From: Sphingomonas naasensis
Lineage (GTDB): Bacteria > Pseudomonadota > Alphaproteobacteria > Sphingomonadales > Sphingomonadaceae
Length of the DNA: 64,000 nucleotides
NCBI RefSeq assembly: GCF_004792695.1
Contig: NZ_SRXU01000001.1
Location: 620,001 to 684,000, forward strand
Direction: 5' to 3'
Shown here: piece after piece, positions 43,420 through 52,661 of the stretch
Position numbering within the stretch: the stretch's first letter is position 1
How the letters are laid out: each line of letters opens with the position of its first letter
Program-made: the position numbers and the translations under genes
The notes under the pieces: model-generated
What the model was told of the DNA's origin: nothing
Seen by the model: the letters and a program-made list of their open reading frames with translations, nothing else
The model's database searches: none

Positions 43420-44277
43420 TCAGAAATCGAACACCCGCGGTAACCACTGCCCGCGTCCGCTCTCGCTGCTCCGCGCCTCGGTCCCGAGCCCGCCGAACAG
43501 CATCGCGCCACCGAGGAACGCGCCGAGCAGGAAGCTGAGCCCCGCCAGCGTCCGCCCCTCTTCGGACCCGGGTCCGAAAATCTGCCCCGGCCTGGTCAAA
43601 TTGAGGTCCGCCTGCGTCGCGAGGTCGCCGGTATAGGCCGAGCGCCAGCCCGCGCCGCTGGCATTCTCGTGGAGCACGAAGCCATCGTCATTGGCGCTGT
43701 CGAGCGCGCGGCCGTTATTGCCCATCGTCACTTCGAGATCGCCGAGCGTCTGCTGGCTCAGCCCGGTGACCTCGATCGCCTGATTGCCCTTGGTGATCGC
43801 CACCGAGCTGGCGAAATAGACGTTGGGATTGCCCTGGCCCTGCTCGGTGTTGATCGTGATCTTGGTGCCGTTGTCGAGCGTGAAGGTCGTCGTGCCCCAG
43901 AAGTCATAGGCGTGCTGGCCATTCACATCGACATGCGGATCGCCCCAGATCCGCGTGGTCTCGCCGGTCTTGGCGTTGGTGATCGTCATCTCGCTGTTGT
44001 GCTCGTTGAGATTCAGGCTGTAGCCGTCGCCGAGATCGATCGCGGCCTTGCCCTCGCCGCCGGTCTTGACCGTCCAGCTCGCCCGCGTCTCGCCGCCGCA
44101 GCGCGCATCGACGTTCCAGCCCTTGGGGAAGCAGCTCGACGCGAACGGCCCCGCGCCGAGCGGGTTGAGGAACTTGCCCGCGATCCCCGCCGCGAGCACG
44201 AAATTGGCCGATGCCGAGCCGGCGAGCAGCCCCTGCAGCGCGCCCGAGAATGCAGTGTTCGCTCCGATCGTCGTCAT
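43420..44277 (-). CDS. DUF1521 (metal-ion-inducible autocleavage) domain protein
   Basis: A 285-residue protein. Residues about 45-185 carry the DUF1521/MIIA-like domain: GYSLNLNEHNSEMTITNAKT, the site IWGDPHVDVNGQ with GDPH at 112-115, and FTLDNGTKITINTEQ. In Bradyrhizobium NopE1 and Vibrio VIC_001052 this domain cleaves itself between Asp and Pro when Ca2+ binds. The N-terminus is hydrophobic and Ala/Gly-rich but has no basic signal-peptide start. A hydrophobic segment follows at about 245-265. No type III secretion genes are seen. Autocleavage here is inferred. Confidence 0.78.
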   Translation of the reverse strand: MTTIGANTAFSGALQGLLAGSASANFVLAAGIAGKFLNPLGAGPFASSCFPKGWNVDARCGGETRASWTVKTGGEGKAAIDLGDGYSLNLNEHNSEMTITNAKTGETTRIWGDPHVDVNGQHAYDFWGTTTFTLDNGTKITINTEQGQGNPNVYFASSVAITKGNQAIEVTGLSQQTLGDLEVTMGNNGRALDSANDDGFVLHENASGAGWRSAYTGDLATQADLNLTRPGQIFGPGSEEGRTLAGLSFLLGAFLGGAMLFGGLGTEARSSESGRGQWLPRVFDF

Positions 44278-44576
44278 TGCGTGTCCCCTGTCTGGTGAAC
44301 CGGGGTGGATGTTACGCCGGCGACGAACGGCGCGCGCTCCGCATTCCGACTAGAGCCGCTAGTCGCTTCGATTAGCCGCTCACGAGCCTCATCCCGTCGC
44401 GCAGCTGCGCGGCTGCAAACCCCGGCCAGCCGTTTCCAGCCTCGGGGGCCAAACGGCGCAAGCATCGGAGCAAGTGTTGGTCGATACGCGAATGCGCGCG
44501 GCCAGTATTCAATCGAACAATCTCGCTATTGCGACATCGGCGCGCTAACCTGTCGGCAAAAGCGGGGCCTTGCTCG
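44278..44576. other. Gene-free intergenic stretch
   Basis: About 300 bases between the divergent DUF1521 gene and the next exported-protein gene. It should hold both promoters, but I see no convincing -35/-10 pair, repeat or RNA structure. Confidence 0.5.
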
Positions 44577-45185
44577 ATGCGCGTTACATTTCTCGTTGGT
44601 GCGATGGTGCTCGCATCCCTCGCAGGGGATGCCGGTGCCCAGGACGCGGTGCCTGTGGCGGGCTGCGAAATGCATGTCTGGCCGACGGACGTCATCAAGA
44701 ACGACGTATCGATGGTCCTTTTTGGCGGCGACGAGCTGGAGAAGAAGAAGCTCAAGCGAGGTGACTCCACGGTCACCCAAACGCTGCTCACGCCTGAACT
44801 GCAGCTTCAGGCGCTCAGGGAAAGCAGCATTGGCGAGCGCCTCAACATTGCGGCGGACCGCTTCATCCTCGAACCGGATCCGCAGACGCAACGCGCATTC
44901 ACGAAGTCTCCGGTCACCGCGGGTGAAGGCTGCCGCTACGGGTTCACCTTCCAGATGATCCAGTTCGAGAATTCGACACTCTACGGCAAGGAGCTGACGC
45001 TGTTCTACAACATCACCGATCGCACGCGGGGCGCGAAGCCCAGGAACATGCATTGGTACAACAGCGAGAAGATCAAGGCGTTCGATCCGCAAGCCGATGA
45101 CGAAGCGGCCTCCGCCGTGCTGAAGGACGGACTGCGCCGCGTGATCGACGATGTCGTTCGGAAGAAATTGCCCAGCGCGCGCTGA
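44577..45185 (+). CDS. Exported protein of unknown function
   Basis: A 202-residue exported protein with a signal peptide (residues 1-22, ending AGAQ). The mature part has GCEMHVWPTDVIKNDVSMVLFGG, EGCRYGFTFQMIQFENSTLYG and a charged C-terminus. Two Cys may bond. Base composition is slightly less GC-rich than its neighbours. Family not recognised. Confidence 0.65.
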   Translation: MRVTFLVGAMVLASLAGDAGAQDAVPVAGCEMHVWPTDVIKNDVSMVLFGGDELEKKKLKRGDSTVTQTLLTPELQLQALRESSIGERLNIAADRFILEPDPQTQRAFTKSPVTAGEGCRYGFTFQMIQFENSTLYGKELTLFYNITDRTRGAKPRNMHWYNSEKIKAFDPQADDEAASAVLKDGLRRVIDDVVRKKLPSAR

Positions 45186-45194
45186 GCTGGACGC

Positions 45195-46484
45195 TCAACT
45201 CGCCCAGGCGGCGATGTCGTCTTCCTGCGCCACCATCGCCAGCCCGTGCGCGATCGAGGTGAGCTCGTCGCCCGCGCCGATCCGCTCGTTCCCGAAGCGC
45301 CGCTCGAAGATCGCGCGCACCGCGGGGATCAGCGACGATCCGCCGGTCAGGAACACCCGGTCGATCGCGTCCTCGCCCGTGCCGGCCGCCGCGAGCGCCT
45401 GATCCACCGTCGCCTCGATCCGCGCGAGATCGGGCGCGATCCACGCCTCGAACTGCTCGCGCCGCACTTCGGTGGCGATCTTCACTCCGCCGCCCTCGAA
45501 GCGGAACTCGGCCTGCGCGACGCCCGACAGCGCGCGCTTGAGCTTGCCCACTGCGTCGTACAGCCGATAGCCGAGCTCGTTCTCGATGATCGCGATCATC
45601 CGACCGATCGCCGCGGGATCCTCCGCCGCGCGTTCGAGCTTGTGGAGCGCTTCGAGCGTCCGCCGGTTGCGCATCAGCGCGAGCCGCGACCAGTCGCCGA
45701 AATCGCTGAAATAGCCGCCAGGGATCTCGAGCAGCTTGTCGAACGAGCGATACTGGCCGCCCTTGCCGAGCAGCGGCAGCACCAGCTGGTCGATGATCCG
45801 ATAGTCGAAGCGGTCACCGGCGATGCCGATGCCGGCATGGCCGAGCGCGGTGCAGCGCCGCGCCGCGCCCGGCGCATCGACCCGCACCACCGAAAAGTCG
45901 CTGGTGCCGCCGCCGAAATCGGCGACGAGCAAGGTCGCCGGTTCGCTCAGCCGCCGCGCATAGCTGAACGCCGCGCCGATCGGCTCGTAGACATAATGGA
46001 TCTCGGCGCCGAACCCGGCGAACATCGCGTCATAGCGTTCGCGCGCCAGCGCGGGATCGGGTCGCGTCCCGGCATATTCGATCGGCCGTCCCACCACGAT
46101 CCGGCCGGGCCGCGCGTCGAGGCTGCCGCCGGCATGCTCGACCAGCTTGCGCAGAAAGGTCTTGCCCAGCTCGTCGAACTTTAGCCTTTTGTCGAACACC
46201 GAGGCGTGCTCGAACGCCGGGCTCGCCGCGACCGACTTGAACGACTGGAGGAAGCGGCTCCCCTCCGGATATTCGAGATATTCGGCGATCGCCCAAGGCC
46301 CCGCCTCGACCTGCACCCCGCCATCCTCCCAGAAGCACAGCGCCGAGCGGAATACCGGGCTCACCGCCTCGGGCCCCGCGAACGCGACCATCTCCGGCGC
46401 GGCACCGCCGCTGGCCAGCGCGACCACGCTGTTGGTGGTGCCGAAGTCGAGCCCGAGGGCAGTGGCGGTCACGGAAGCATCCAA
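45195..46484 (-). CDS. Hsp70-family ATPase, YegD-like
   Basis: A 429-residue protein containing only the actin-like ATPase fold: phosphate-1 LGLDFGTTNSVVAL, phosphate-2 VADFGGGTSDFSVV, and adenosine motif FLTGGSSLIP. The substrate-binding domain of DnaK is missing, as in E. coli YegD. An XRE-type regulator gene lies 39 bases upstream in the same direction. Client and function are unknown. Confidence 0.88.
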   Translation of the reverse strand: MDASVTATALGLDFGTTNSVVALASGGAAPEMVAFAGPEAVSPVFRSALCFWEDGGVQVEAGPWAIAEYLEYPEGSRFLQSFKSVAASPAFEHASVFDKRLKFDELGKTFLRKLVEHAGGSLDARPGRIVVGRPIEYAGTRPDPALARERYDAMFAGFGAEIHYVYEPIGAAFSYARRLSEPATLLVADFGGGTSDFSVVRVDAPGAARRCTALGHAGIGIAGDRFDYRIIDQLVLPLLGKGGQYRSFDKLLEIPGGYFSDFGDWSRLALMRNRRTLEALHKLERAAEDPAAIGRMIAIIENELGYRLYDAVGKLKRALSGVAQAEFRFEGGGVKIATEVRREQFEAWIAPDLARIEATVDQALAAAGTGEDAIDRVFLTGGSSLIPAVRAIFERRFGNERIGAGDELTSIAHGLAMVAQEDDIAAWAS

Positions 46485-46523
46485 TCGCGGCGAAGGAACG
46501 GAGCGCGCCTATGGCCGGAGACG

Positions 46524-47345
46524 CTATGGGCTTGCAAGCCGCCGGCACACTTCTGCGGTGTGCTGATCGGCGGGAAAAGCGCAGTCGATCCGCAACTCGT
46601 CGAGCGTGACGTCCAGCGGCGTGGCGAAGGTGGTGATCGTCTCGAAGAAGCGCAGCGGCCCCGTGGGGCTGCGGAAGACGAGGCCGAGCACCGGATCCTC
46701 CCGGCCGGATACCGCGCGGAAGCGCCATTCGGGCGGGACGCCCGGATAGCCGAGCAGCTCGTCGAGCAGCGCACGCCCGCGCGCGTCGCCCGGATTGGCC
46801 GCCAGCTCGGCCTGCAGCCGGCGCAGGAGCCCCGCCGCGACGTCCTGCCAATTGTCGATCACCGCGCGGAAATCGTCGGGATCGAAAATCTGACGCAGCA
46901 GATTGCCGTGCCGGCTCTCGCGCCCCTGCATCACCAGCCGGTTGACGCGCGTCGCCGCGTCATTGGCCATCAGCACGTCGAAATGCCGGTTGAGCACGAA
47001 TGCCGGATAGGGCTCCTGATGGCGCAGGATCAGGTCCACCGCCCCCCGCATCTGCTCGAGCGCCGGGCTCGCAAGGTCGGTCTCGGCATATTGCGGCGAA
47101 TAGCCGGCGGCGAGCAGCAGCGCGTTGCGCTCGCGCAGCGCCAGCGCCAGCGCGTCCGCCACCCGGCCCGCCGCCTCGCGCGAAAGCCGCGCCTTGCCCA
47201 GCTCGACAAAGCCGAGGTGCCGCGCCGACAGCCCGCACTCGAGGGCAAGTTCGAGCTGGCTCATCCGCCGCGCGCCGCGCCATTCGCGCAGCAGCATCCC
47301 GATCGGCGGATAGCTTCTGGTCGAAGAAATCGTCGCGCCCGTCAT
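46524..47345 (-). CDS. XRE-family regulator with MmyB-like ligand domain
   Basis: A 273-residue regulator. The HTH_31/XRE domain (about 12-75) has LREWRGARRMSQLELALECGLSARHLGFVELGKARLS. The C-terminal MmyB-like PAS-type domain (about 95-270) has YPAFVLNRHFDVLMANDAA. Such regulators bind fatty acids or related ligands. ATG 47345 has GGGGGAG close upstream; GTG 47384 is an alternative start. It precedes the Hsp70-like gene and may control it. Confidence 0.88.
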   Translation of the reverse strand: MTGATISSTRSYPPIGMLLREWRGARRMSQLELALECGLSARHLGFVELGKARLSREAAGRVADALALALRERNALLLAAGYSPQYAETDLASPALEQMRGAVDLILRHQEPYPAFVLNRHFDVLMANDAATRVNRLVMQGRESRHGNLLRQIFDPDDFRAVIDNWQDVAAGLLRRLQAELAANPGDARGRALLDELLGYPGVPPEWRFRAVSGREDPVLGLVFRSPTGPLRFFETITTFATPLDVTLDELRIDCAFPADQHTAEVCRRLASP

Positions 47346-47474
47346 CAGCTCCCCCACCGAAATCGCGGCACCTTCGCGCGTCACCGGGGTGAGGACAACG
47401 ACCTTCGAGGTAGTTGAGCCGCGCGCGTGCCGATGCCACCCGGCTGGCTACCCACCCAGGATGGAGGATCCCGC

Positions 47475-48020
47475 ATGCGAAGCTCAGCCTGTCTCGCCCT
47501 GTCCGCCGCGCTGCTGCTCGCAGCACCGCTGTCCGCACAGGAGAAGGCCGCGGTCGCCCCCGACCGGGAGCATCGGCTGCTCGCCGCGCTCGCGGGAAAA
47601 TGGGCCGTGAAACAATCCTTCTGGCTCGCACCGGGCAAGCCGCCGAGGCGCGATGAGGGCACCGCCGAGCTGGCGATGGTGCTCAACGGCCGGCATCTGC
47701 GCCAGAACCTGCACATCGCCGACGGGACCGATTTCGAGGGGCTGAGCTATCTCGGCTACGACAGTGCCGCGCAGCGTTTCTTCAGCACGTGGATGGACGT
47801 CAACTTTCCCGGCCTCGTCATTGCCTGGGGCGGCCTCGACGACGCGGCGAAGACGATCACGCTGCGTGGCGCCATCGCCGCCGCGCAAGGGCAGGATCCG
47901 GTTCCGGTCAGGGAAGTGCTCACGCTCACCGACGCGGAGCATTTCCGCTACGAGTTCTACGAGACGCGCGGCGGCGCCGAGACGCTCGCCGTCAGGCTCG
48001 ACTATACGCGGCGGCGCTGA
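47475..48020 (+). CDS. Exported DUF1579-like protein
   Basis: A 181-residue protein with a signal peptide (residues 1-21, ending PLSAQ). The mature domain begins HRLLAALAGKWAVKQSFW, followed by AMVLNGRHLRQNL and FEGLSYLGYDSAAQRFFSTWMD, the pattern of DUF1579 lipocalin-like proteins. ATG 47475 is preceded by GGAGGA. Ligand unknown. Confidence 0.75.
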   Translation: MRSSACLALSAALLLAAPLSAQEKAAVAPDREHRLLAALAGKWAVKQSFWLAPGKPPRRDEGTAELAMVLNGRHLRQNLHIADGTDFEGLSYLGYDSAAQRFFSTWMDVNFPGLVIAWGGLDDAAKTITLRGAIAAAQGQDPVPVREVLTLTDAEHFRYEFYETRGGAETLAVRLDYTRRR

Positions 48021-48047
48021 CTGCCTTCCACGCTACCGACTCCCGCC

Positions 48048-49547
48048 TCAATAATCCTCGTGCGCGAGGTCGCTGAACTTGGTGAATTGCCGGTCGAAGC
48101 GCATGTGCACCGAACCCGTCGCGCCATGGCGCTGCTTGGCGATGATCACCGTCGCCTTGCCCGAAACCTCGAGCTGCTTGGCCTGCCAATTCTCATAGGC
48201 GATCCGTTCCTCGGGCGTCTCGGTGCCGTCGGGCGTCTTGGTCGGCGCCTTGAAGTCGTGATAATATTCGTCGCGATAGACGAACAGCACGATGTCGGCG
48301 TCCTGCTCGATCGATCCCGATTCGCGAAGGTCGGAGAGCTGCGGCCTTTTGTCCTCGCGGCTCTCGACGCCGCGGCTCAGCTGCGACAGCGCGAGCACCG
48401 GCAAATTGAGCTCCTTGGCCAGCGTCTTCAATCCGCGGCTGATCTCCGAGATTTCCTGCACGCGCCCGTCGCCCGATGCCTTGGCGCTGCCGCTCAGCAG
48501 CTGGAGATAGTCGACCACGACCATCCCGATCTTGTGCTGGCGCTTCATCCGTCGCGCGCGCGTGCGCAGCGCGGCGATGGTCAGGCCCGGCGTGTCGTCG
48601 ATATAGAGTGGCAGCCGCTCGAGATCGCCCGCCGCGCGCGCGAATTTCTGGAACTCGCTATGGCTGATCTGCCCGGTGCGCAATTTCTCCGAGACCACTT
48701 CCGCCTGCTCGGACAGGATACGCATCGCCAGCTGGTCGGCCGACATTTCGAGGCTGAAGAACGCCACCGGCGCGCCGATCGACTTCTCCTCGGGAATCCC
48801 CGCCTCGAGATCGTCGGCCCAGCGCTTGGCGGCGTTGAACGCGATGTTGGTGGCGAGCGAGGTCTTGCCCATGCCCGGGCGGCCGGCGAGGATCAGCAGG
48901 TCCGACCGGTTGAACCCGCCGGTCGACGCATTGAGATCGGTCAGCCCGGTGGTGATCCCCGAGATGCCGCCGCCCGAGTTCATCGCCTTCTCGGCCTGGC
49001 GCACCGCCAGCGTCGCGGCGCGGGTGAATGATTTGAGCCCCGCGTCCGATTCGCCCTTCTCGGCGACTTCGTAGAGCTTCATCTCGGCCTGCTCGATCTG
49101 CTTGGCCGGATTGATGTCCTCGCTGGTGTCGAGCGCGCCTTCGACAAGGTCGCGGCCGACGCTGACCAGCGCGCGGAGCATCGCGAGGTCGTAGATCTGG
49201 TCGGCGAACGAGCGCGCGCCGATCAGGCTCGCCGGGTTGCCGGTCAGCTGCGCCAGATAGGCCGGGCCGCCCAGCTCCTTCATCGCCGGATCGGCGGCGA
49301 ACAGCGGGCGCAGCGTCACCGGCGTGGCGAGCCGGTTGTCGCCGACCATCGCCGAGATCGCGTCATAGATCCGCCCGTGCAGCGGCTCGAAGAAATGCTC
49401 GGGGCGCAGCTTCTGGAGAACGTCCTCGGCGACGCGGTTGTCGATCATCATCGCGCCGAGCAGCGCCGCCTCGGCCTCGACATTGGCGGGCAGGCTGAGG
49501 CCGCCTTCGGGGACATCGGGTGCGGGAAAGGGAATCGGTTGTGCCAT
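48048..49547 (-). CDS. dnaB: Replicative DNA helicase
   Basis: A 499-residue hexameric helicase that unwinds the replication fork. The N-terminal domain (about 15-115, NVEAEAALLGAMMIDNRVAEDVL) is followed by a RecA-like motor: Walker A LAGRPGMGKTSLATNIAF, Walker B VVVDYLQLLSG, then LSQLSRGVESREDKRPQLSDLRESG. No intein is present and length is normal. Confidence 0.98.
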   Translation of the reverse strand: MAQPIPFPAPDVPEGGLSLPANVEAEAALLGAMMIDNRVAEDVLQKLRPEHFFEPLHGRIYDAISAMVGDNRLATPVTLRPLFAADPAMKELGGPAYLAQLTGNPASLIGARSFADQIYDLAMLRALVSVGRDLVEGALDTSEDINPAKQIEQAEMKLYEVAEKGESDAGLKSFTRAATLAVRQAEKAMNSGGGISGITTGLTDLNASTGGFNRSDLLILAGRPGMGKTSLATNIAFNAAKRWADDLEAGIPEEKSIGAPVAFFSLEMSADQLAMRILSEQAEVVSEKLRTGQISHSEFQKFARAAGDLERLPLYIDDTPGLTIAALRTRARRMKRQHKIGMVVVDYLQLLSGSAKASGDGRVQEISEISRGLKTLAKELNLPVLALSQLSRGVESREDKRPQLSDLRESGSIEQDADIVLFVYRDEYYHDFKAPTKTPDGTETPEERIAYENWQAKQLEVSGKATVIIAKQRHGATGSVHMRFDRQFTKFSDLAHEDY

Positions 49548-49628
49548 CGTCCCCTAGTCGCGCACCCGGCCCCCCGCTTCAACCGTCGGCGCTTGTGAAT
49601 AACGGGTATGACCGGATAGGAGCCGTCA

Positions 49629-50111
49629 ATGGCCGATCCGCGCATCATCGACGTGACGCTCGACGAACGCACGATTTTGTGGCGCTCGGCCGATATCGAG
49701 CAAGAGCGCCGCATCGCGATCTTCGACCTGCTCGAGGAGAATCGCTTCGCCCCGCAGCGCCAGCACCCGGACGGCTATGCCGGCCCCTACCGGCTCCATC
49801 TCCGCGTCGAGGAAGGCCGGCTCGCGCTCGAGATCCACCGCGAGGACGGCGCGCCGCTCGAGACGCTCGTCCTCGGCCTCGCCCGCTTCCGCCGCCCGAT
49901 CCGCGACTATTTCGCGATCTGCGACAGCTATTACCAGGCGATCCGCAACGCCACGCCGGCGCAGATCGAGACCGTCGACATGGCCCGGCGCGGCATCCAC
50001 AACCAGTCCGCCGAGCTGCTGATGGAGCGGCTGGAGGGCAAGATCGATCTCGACTTCGACACCGCCCGCCGCCTGTTCACGCTGATCTGCGTGCTCCACA
50101 TCAAGGGATAG
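49629..50111 (+). CDS. UPF0262 family protein
   Basis: A 160-residue protein matching the alphaproteobacterial UPF0262 family throughout (RIIDVTLDERTILWRSADIEQERRIAIFDLL, FRRPIRDYFAICDSYYQAIR, IETVDMARRGIHNQ). Function is unknown. It is divergent from dnaB and precedes cdd by 4 bases, so it is probably co-transcribed with it. Confidence 0.9.
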   Translation: MADPRIIDVTLDERTILWRSADIEQERRIAIFDLLEENRFAPQRQHPDGYAGPYRLHLRVEEGRLALEIHREDGAPLETLVLGLARFRRPIRDYFAICDSYYQAIRNATPAQIETVDMARRGIHNQSAELLMERLEGKIDLDFDTARRLFTLICVLHIKG

Positions 50112-50115
50112 ACAA

Positions 50116-50547
50116 ATGACCGACCCATCCCGCGCCCTGATCGCGGCCGCGCGCGAGGCGGCGAAACACGCCTATGCGCCCTACTCCAACTTCGCGGTCG
50201 GCGCGGCGGTGCTGCTCGCCGACGGCAGCGTCGTCACCGGCGCCAATTTCGAGAATGCCAGCTACGGCCTGTCGCTCTGCGCCGAGACGGTGGCGCTGGC
50301 GACGGTCAGTGCGCAGGGCCGCTTCCGCGAGGTCGTCGCGATCGGCGTGATCGGCGGCCGCATCGGCCATGCCGACACCGCGCCGGTGAGCCCTTGCGGC
50401 CGCTGCCGCCAGATCATCAACGAAGCCGCGCAGGTCGGGGGGCGGGACTTGCCCGTCTATTGCGGCGGCGCGGCGGGCGACGAGATCGCGGAATACCGTC
50501 TGTCGGAGCTGCTACCGCACGCCTTTGGGCCGGCCGATCTTCGATGA
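50116..50547 (+). CDS. cdd: Cytidine deaminase
   Basis: A 143-residue homotetramer-type cytidine deaminase for pyrimidine salvage. The zinc site is in LCAETVAL (Cys and catalytic Glu) and SPCGRCRQI (two Cys). YAPYSNFAVGAAVL and TGANFENASYG are the substrate-binding segments. Starts 4 bases after the UPF0262 stop. A small hairpin follows. Confidence 0.95.
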   Translation: MTDPSRALIAAAREAAKHAYAPYSNFAVGAAVLLADGSVVTGANFENASYGLSLCAETVALATVSAQGRFREVVAIGVIGGRIGHADTAPVSPCGRCRQIINEAAQVGGRDLPVYCGGAAGDEIAEYRLSELLPHAFGPADLR

Positions 50548-50554
50548 GCAACCT

Positions 50555-50574
50555 TCGATCCCGGAAGGGATCGA
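50555..50574. terminator. Candidate terminator hairpin
   Basis: A perfect 8-bp stem TCGATCCC/GGGATCGA with a GGAA loop lies between convergent cdd and the VOC gene. It has no U tract, so it may be only a stabilising hairpin. Confidence 0.45.
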
Positions 50575-50588
50575 GCAGAATGGCAACG

Positions 50589-51059
50589 TCACCGCTTCTT
50601 GAGCGTGTCGTTTACTTCGATCCAATAGCCGTCGGGATCCTGAAAGAAGATCTGGCGGATGCCATCGGTGCGGAGGGTCTGGATCGCGCCGGGCGTACCT
50701 GCGACGTCGCTCCAGCCTTGGCCGCGCGCCTTGAGCTTGGCCATGACCAGGTCAAGACTTGCCACGGCGACCGCCATGTGAACGCGGCGATGTTGCGCGA
50801 CCGGTTCAGTGCGGCCGGGCTGGATGTGAAGTTCTATTCCATTGGCGAAGCGCATCCAGCGCGGCCCGCCCGCGGGGAATGGTGCAGGGATTTCGCTCAG
50901 GCCAAACAGGTCGCGATAGAACTCGATGCTCTTCTGCTGGTCCGCTACGAAAATCGCGACATGGTCGAGCCGCGCGACGGACGCAGGCGTGTCTTGCGCC
51001 CCCGCCGGCAGCGCCGGGGCAAGCAGCAGGATAGCGGGGAGCAGGGCGCGCGCGTTCAT
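50589..51059 (-). CDS. Exported VOC-superfamily protein
   Basis: A 156-residue glyoxalase/bleomycin-resistance-fold protein with, unusually, a signal peptide (residues 1-21, ending PAGAQ). The VOC core is VARLDHVAIFVADQQKSIEFYRDLFGL, then RVHMAVAV, and a C-terminal FFQDPDGYWIEVND. Metal ligand positions His (LDHV) and Glu (IEV) are present. A periplasmic lyase or binding role is possible; substrate unknown. Confidence 0.85.
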   Translation of the reverse strand: MNARALLPAILLLAPALPAGAQDTPASVARLDHVAIFVADQQKSIEFYRDLFGLSEIPAPFPAGGPRWMRFANGIELHIQPGRTEPVAQHRRVHMAVAVASLDLVMAKLKARGQGWSDVAGTPGAIQTLRTDGIRQIFFQDPDGYWIEVNDTLKKR

Positions 51060-51426
51060 CAGATTCTCCTCTCACCGAGTCTAGCATCAAAGCGCGCTCG
51101 GGAAAGCAGTACCAGGTTTTCGACGGGAAATCTGACTTGGTTCCGACCAAGCGAGAAGTCAGTGGCGGCTTTGCGCACTCGTTTCAGTCGTTCAGCGTCA
51201 CCGCAGCGGTCCCTGAAAGCACACGTACGTTCAGCGGCAGCGCGACATGCGCCTCTTGCAATGCGGGACGTCTCGAAGCGGCATGGCGCGAGTTGCGATA
51301 TATAGGCTTCACCCGCGCTCGAACATCCGGTTCGGCTCGCGATCCTCCTCCCGGCTCGCCGTTCGCGGCCGCGAGCCGGGCGGCTTTCCCCGTTGCCTGT
51401 CGCAGGCCCTCCTGTTCCCCGTCGAC
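51060..51426. other. Gene-free stretch, possibly decayed
   Basis: This 367-base gap is slightly less GC-rich than flanks. I find no supported frame, RBS or promoter. The only structure is a hairpin CCCGGCTCGC/GCGAGCCGGG (about 51352-51382) downstream of the VWA gene, without a U tract. It may be gene remnant DNA. Confidence 0.5.
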
Positions 51427-52569
51427 CTAGCGCACCGCATCCGCAGCCGCGTCGATCGTGTCGCGCGTCCGGGCCTCATCCCCCTGCAGCCGCGCCCGGT
51501 AGCGCTCCAGCCGGCCCCGCATTGCATCGTGCCGCTCCTTCAGCAGCCCCTCGGCAGTGCTGCGGAAGGGCAGCCCCTCCTTCCGCAGGACCCGGGCGGA
51601 CAGGTCGTTGCTCATCCGCAGGGTTTCGCTGCTGATCATGTTGCTGATGCAGAGCGTGGCGCTGCTGGTCGCGTTCGACGTGCGCAGGACGTTGCCCGAG
51701 ACGGCGTTGCTCTGGCGCAGGACATTGCCGGACTGGCGATTGGCTTCGCGCAGTCGCGCGAGCGTCTGGTCGTAATCGGCGCGGCTGTTGAGATTGACGA
51801 AGCTGCCGCCGCCCGCGTCGGAGACCGCCTTCAGCGCCGCCGCTTCGCCCGAGGGCAGGCTGAAGCCGATGATGTTGACGATCGCCCGGGTCGCGCCGCT
51901 GTTGATCCGCCGCGCCGCCGCCACCGGATCGCCGCCGCACGTCTCCTCGCCGTCGGAGACGACATAGATGATCTGCGCGCCTTCGGTGGCGGAGCGGGCG
52001 AGCAGCGCCTCCGCCTTGGCGAGGCCGGCGGCAAGCGGCGTCCAGCCCACCGCCCGGACCCGCGAGACCGCGGCACCGAGCTGCGCGCGATCGTTCGACA
52101 TCGGGGCCAGAACGTCGATCCCCGCGCAGGACCGCGCCTTGCCCGCCGCGCTGTTGTCGCCCTGCTGCCCGAAGACGAGCAGCGACGCTTCCACCGACGC
52201 CGGCAGCCCGTCGACGAAGCGCGTGGCGGCCTCGCGCGCCAGATCGAGCTTGGTCTGTCCGCCGATCCGCCCCGCCATCGAGCCGGAGCCGTCGATCGCA
52301 ACGACGACGCGAACCGGCGGGACGCGCGGGCCGCCCCCCTCGCCCGACCGCGCCTCGAGCGCCGGCTGGGTCAGCCCGACTTCCCTGAAGCAGACATCCG
52401 GATTTCCGGTGGCGAACCGGCCGACATAGGCGCGCGCCTGCGCGCGCTCGCCGGCGCTTGCGGTGCGCGCCGCCGCCGACGCGTCGTCCGTCGTTTCCTT
52501 TCCCGAACCGCCGCATCCGCAGACGGCGAGGGCCAGCAGGCCGGAAACGCAGCTACGGGCGAAATCCAT
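51427..52569 (-). CDS. VWA-domain protein with 11-residue tandem repeats
   Basis: A 380-residue exported protein. The hydrophobic leader ends in Cys-rich CGCGG, a likely lipoprotein or signal peptide. The von Willebrand factor A domain (about 85-265) has an intact MIDAS start DGSGSMAG and YVVSDGEETCGGD. Residues about 267-332 form six 11-residue units with the consensus xxSxxxLRxSN (for example AVSGNVLRTSN, MISSETLRMSN). A charged helical tail ends the protein. The repeats suggest a hendecad coil or surface adhesion stalk. Confidence 0.82.
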   Translation of the reverse strand: MDFARSCVSGLLALAVCGCGGSGKETTDDASAAARTASAGERAQARAYVGRFATGNPDVCFREVGLTQPALEARSGEGGGPRVPPVRVVVAIDGSGSMAGRIGGQTKLDLAREAATRFVDGLPASVEASLLVFGQQGDNSAAGKARSCAGIDVLAPMSNDRAQLGAAVSRVRAVGWTPLAAGLAKAEALLARSATEGAQIIYVVSDGEETCGGDPVAAARRINSGATRAIVNIIGFSLPSGEAAALKAVSDAGGGSFVNLNSRADYDQTLARLREANRQSGNVLRQSNAVSGNVLRTSNATSSATLCISNMISSETLRMSNDLSARVLRKEGLPFRSTAEGLLKERHDAMRGRLERYRARLQGDEARTRDTIDAAADAVR

Positions 52570-52661
52570 AGGGGGAGCCTAGCATCATGGCCGCCGAACC
52601 GCCAAGTGCCGCGGCCGGCACCACAGCTTGCGTCACAGCGGCCGCCCGATGTCGGGATCGT

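Noticed and set aside
51060..51426. Possible pseudogene between the VOC and VWA genes
   Set aside because: No recognisable protein fragments in any frame; composition alone is not enough.
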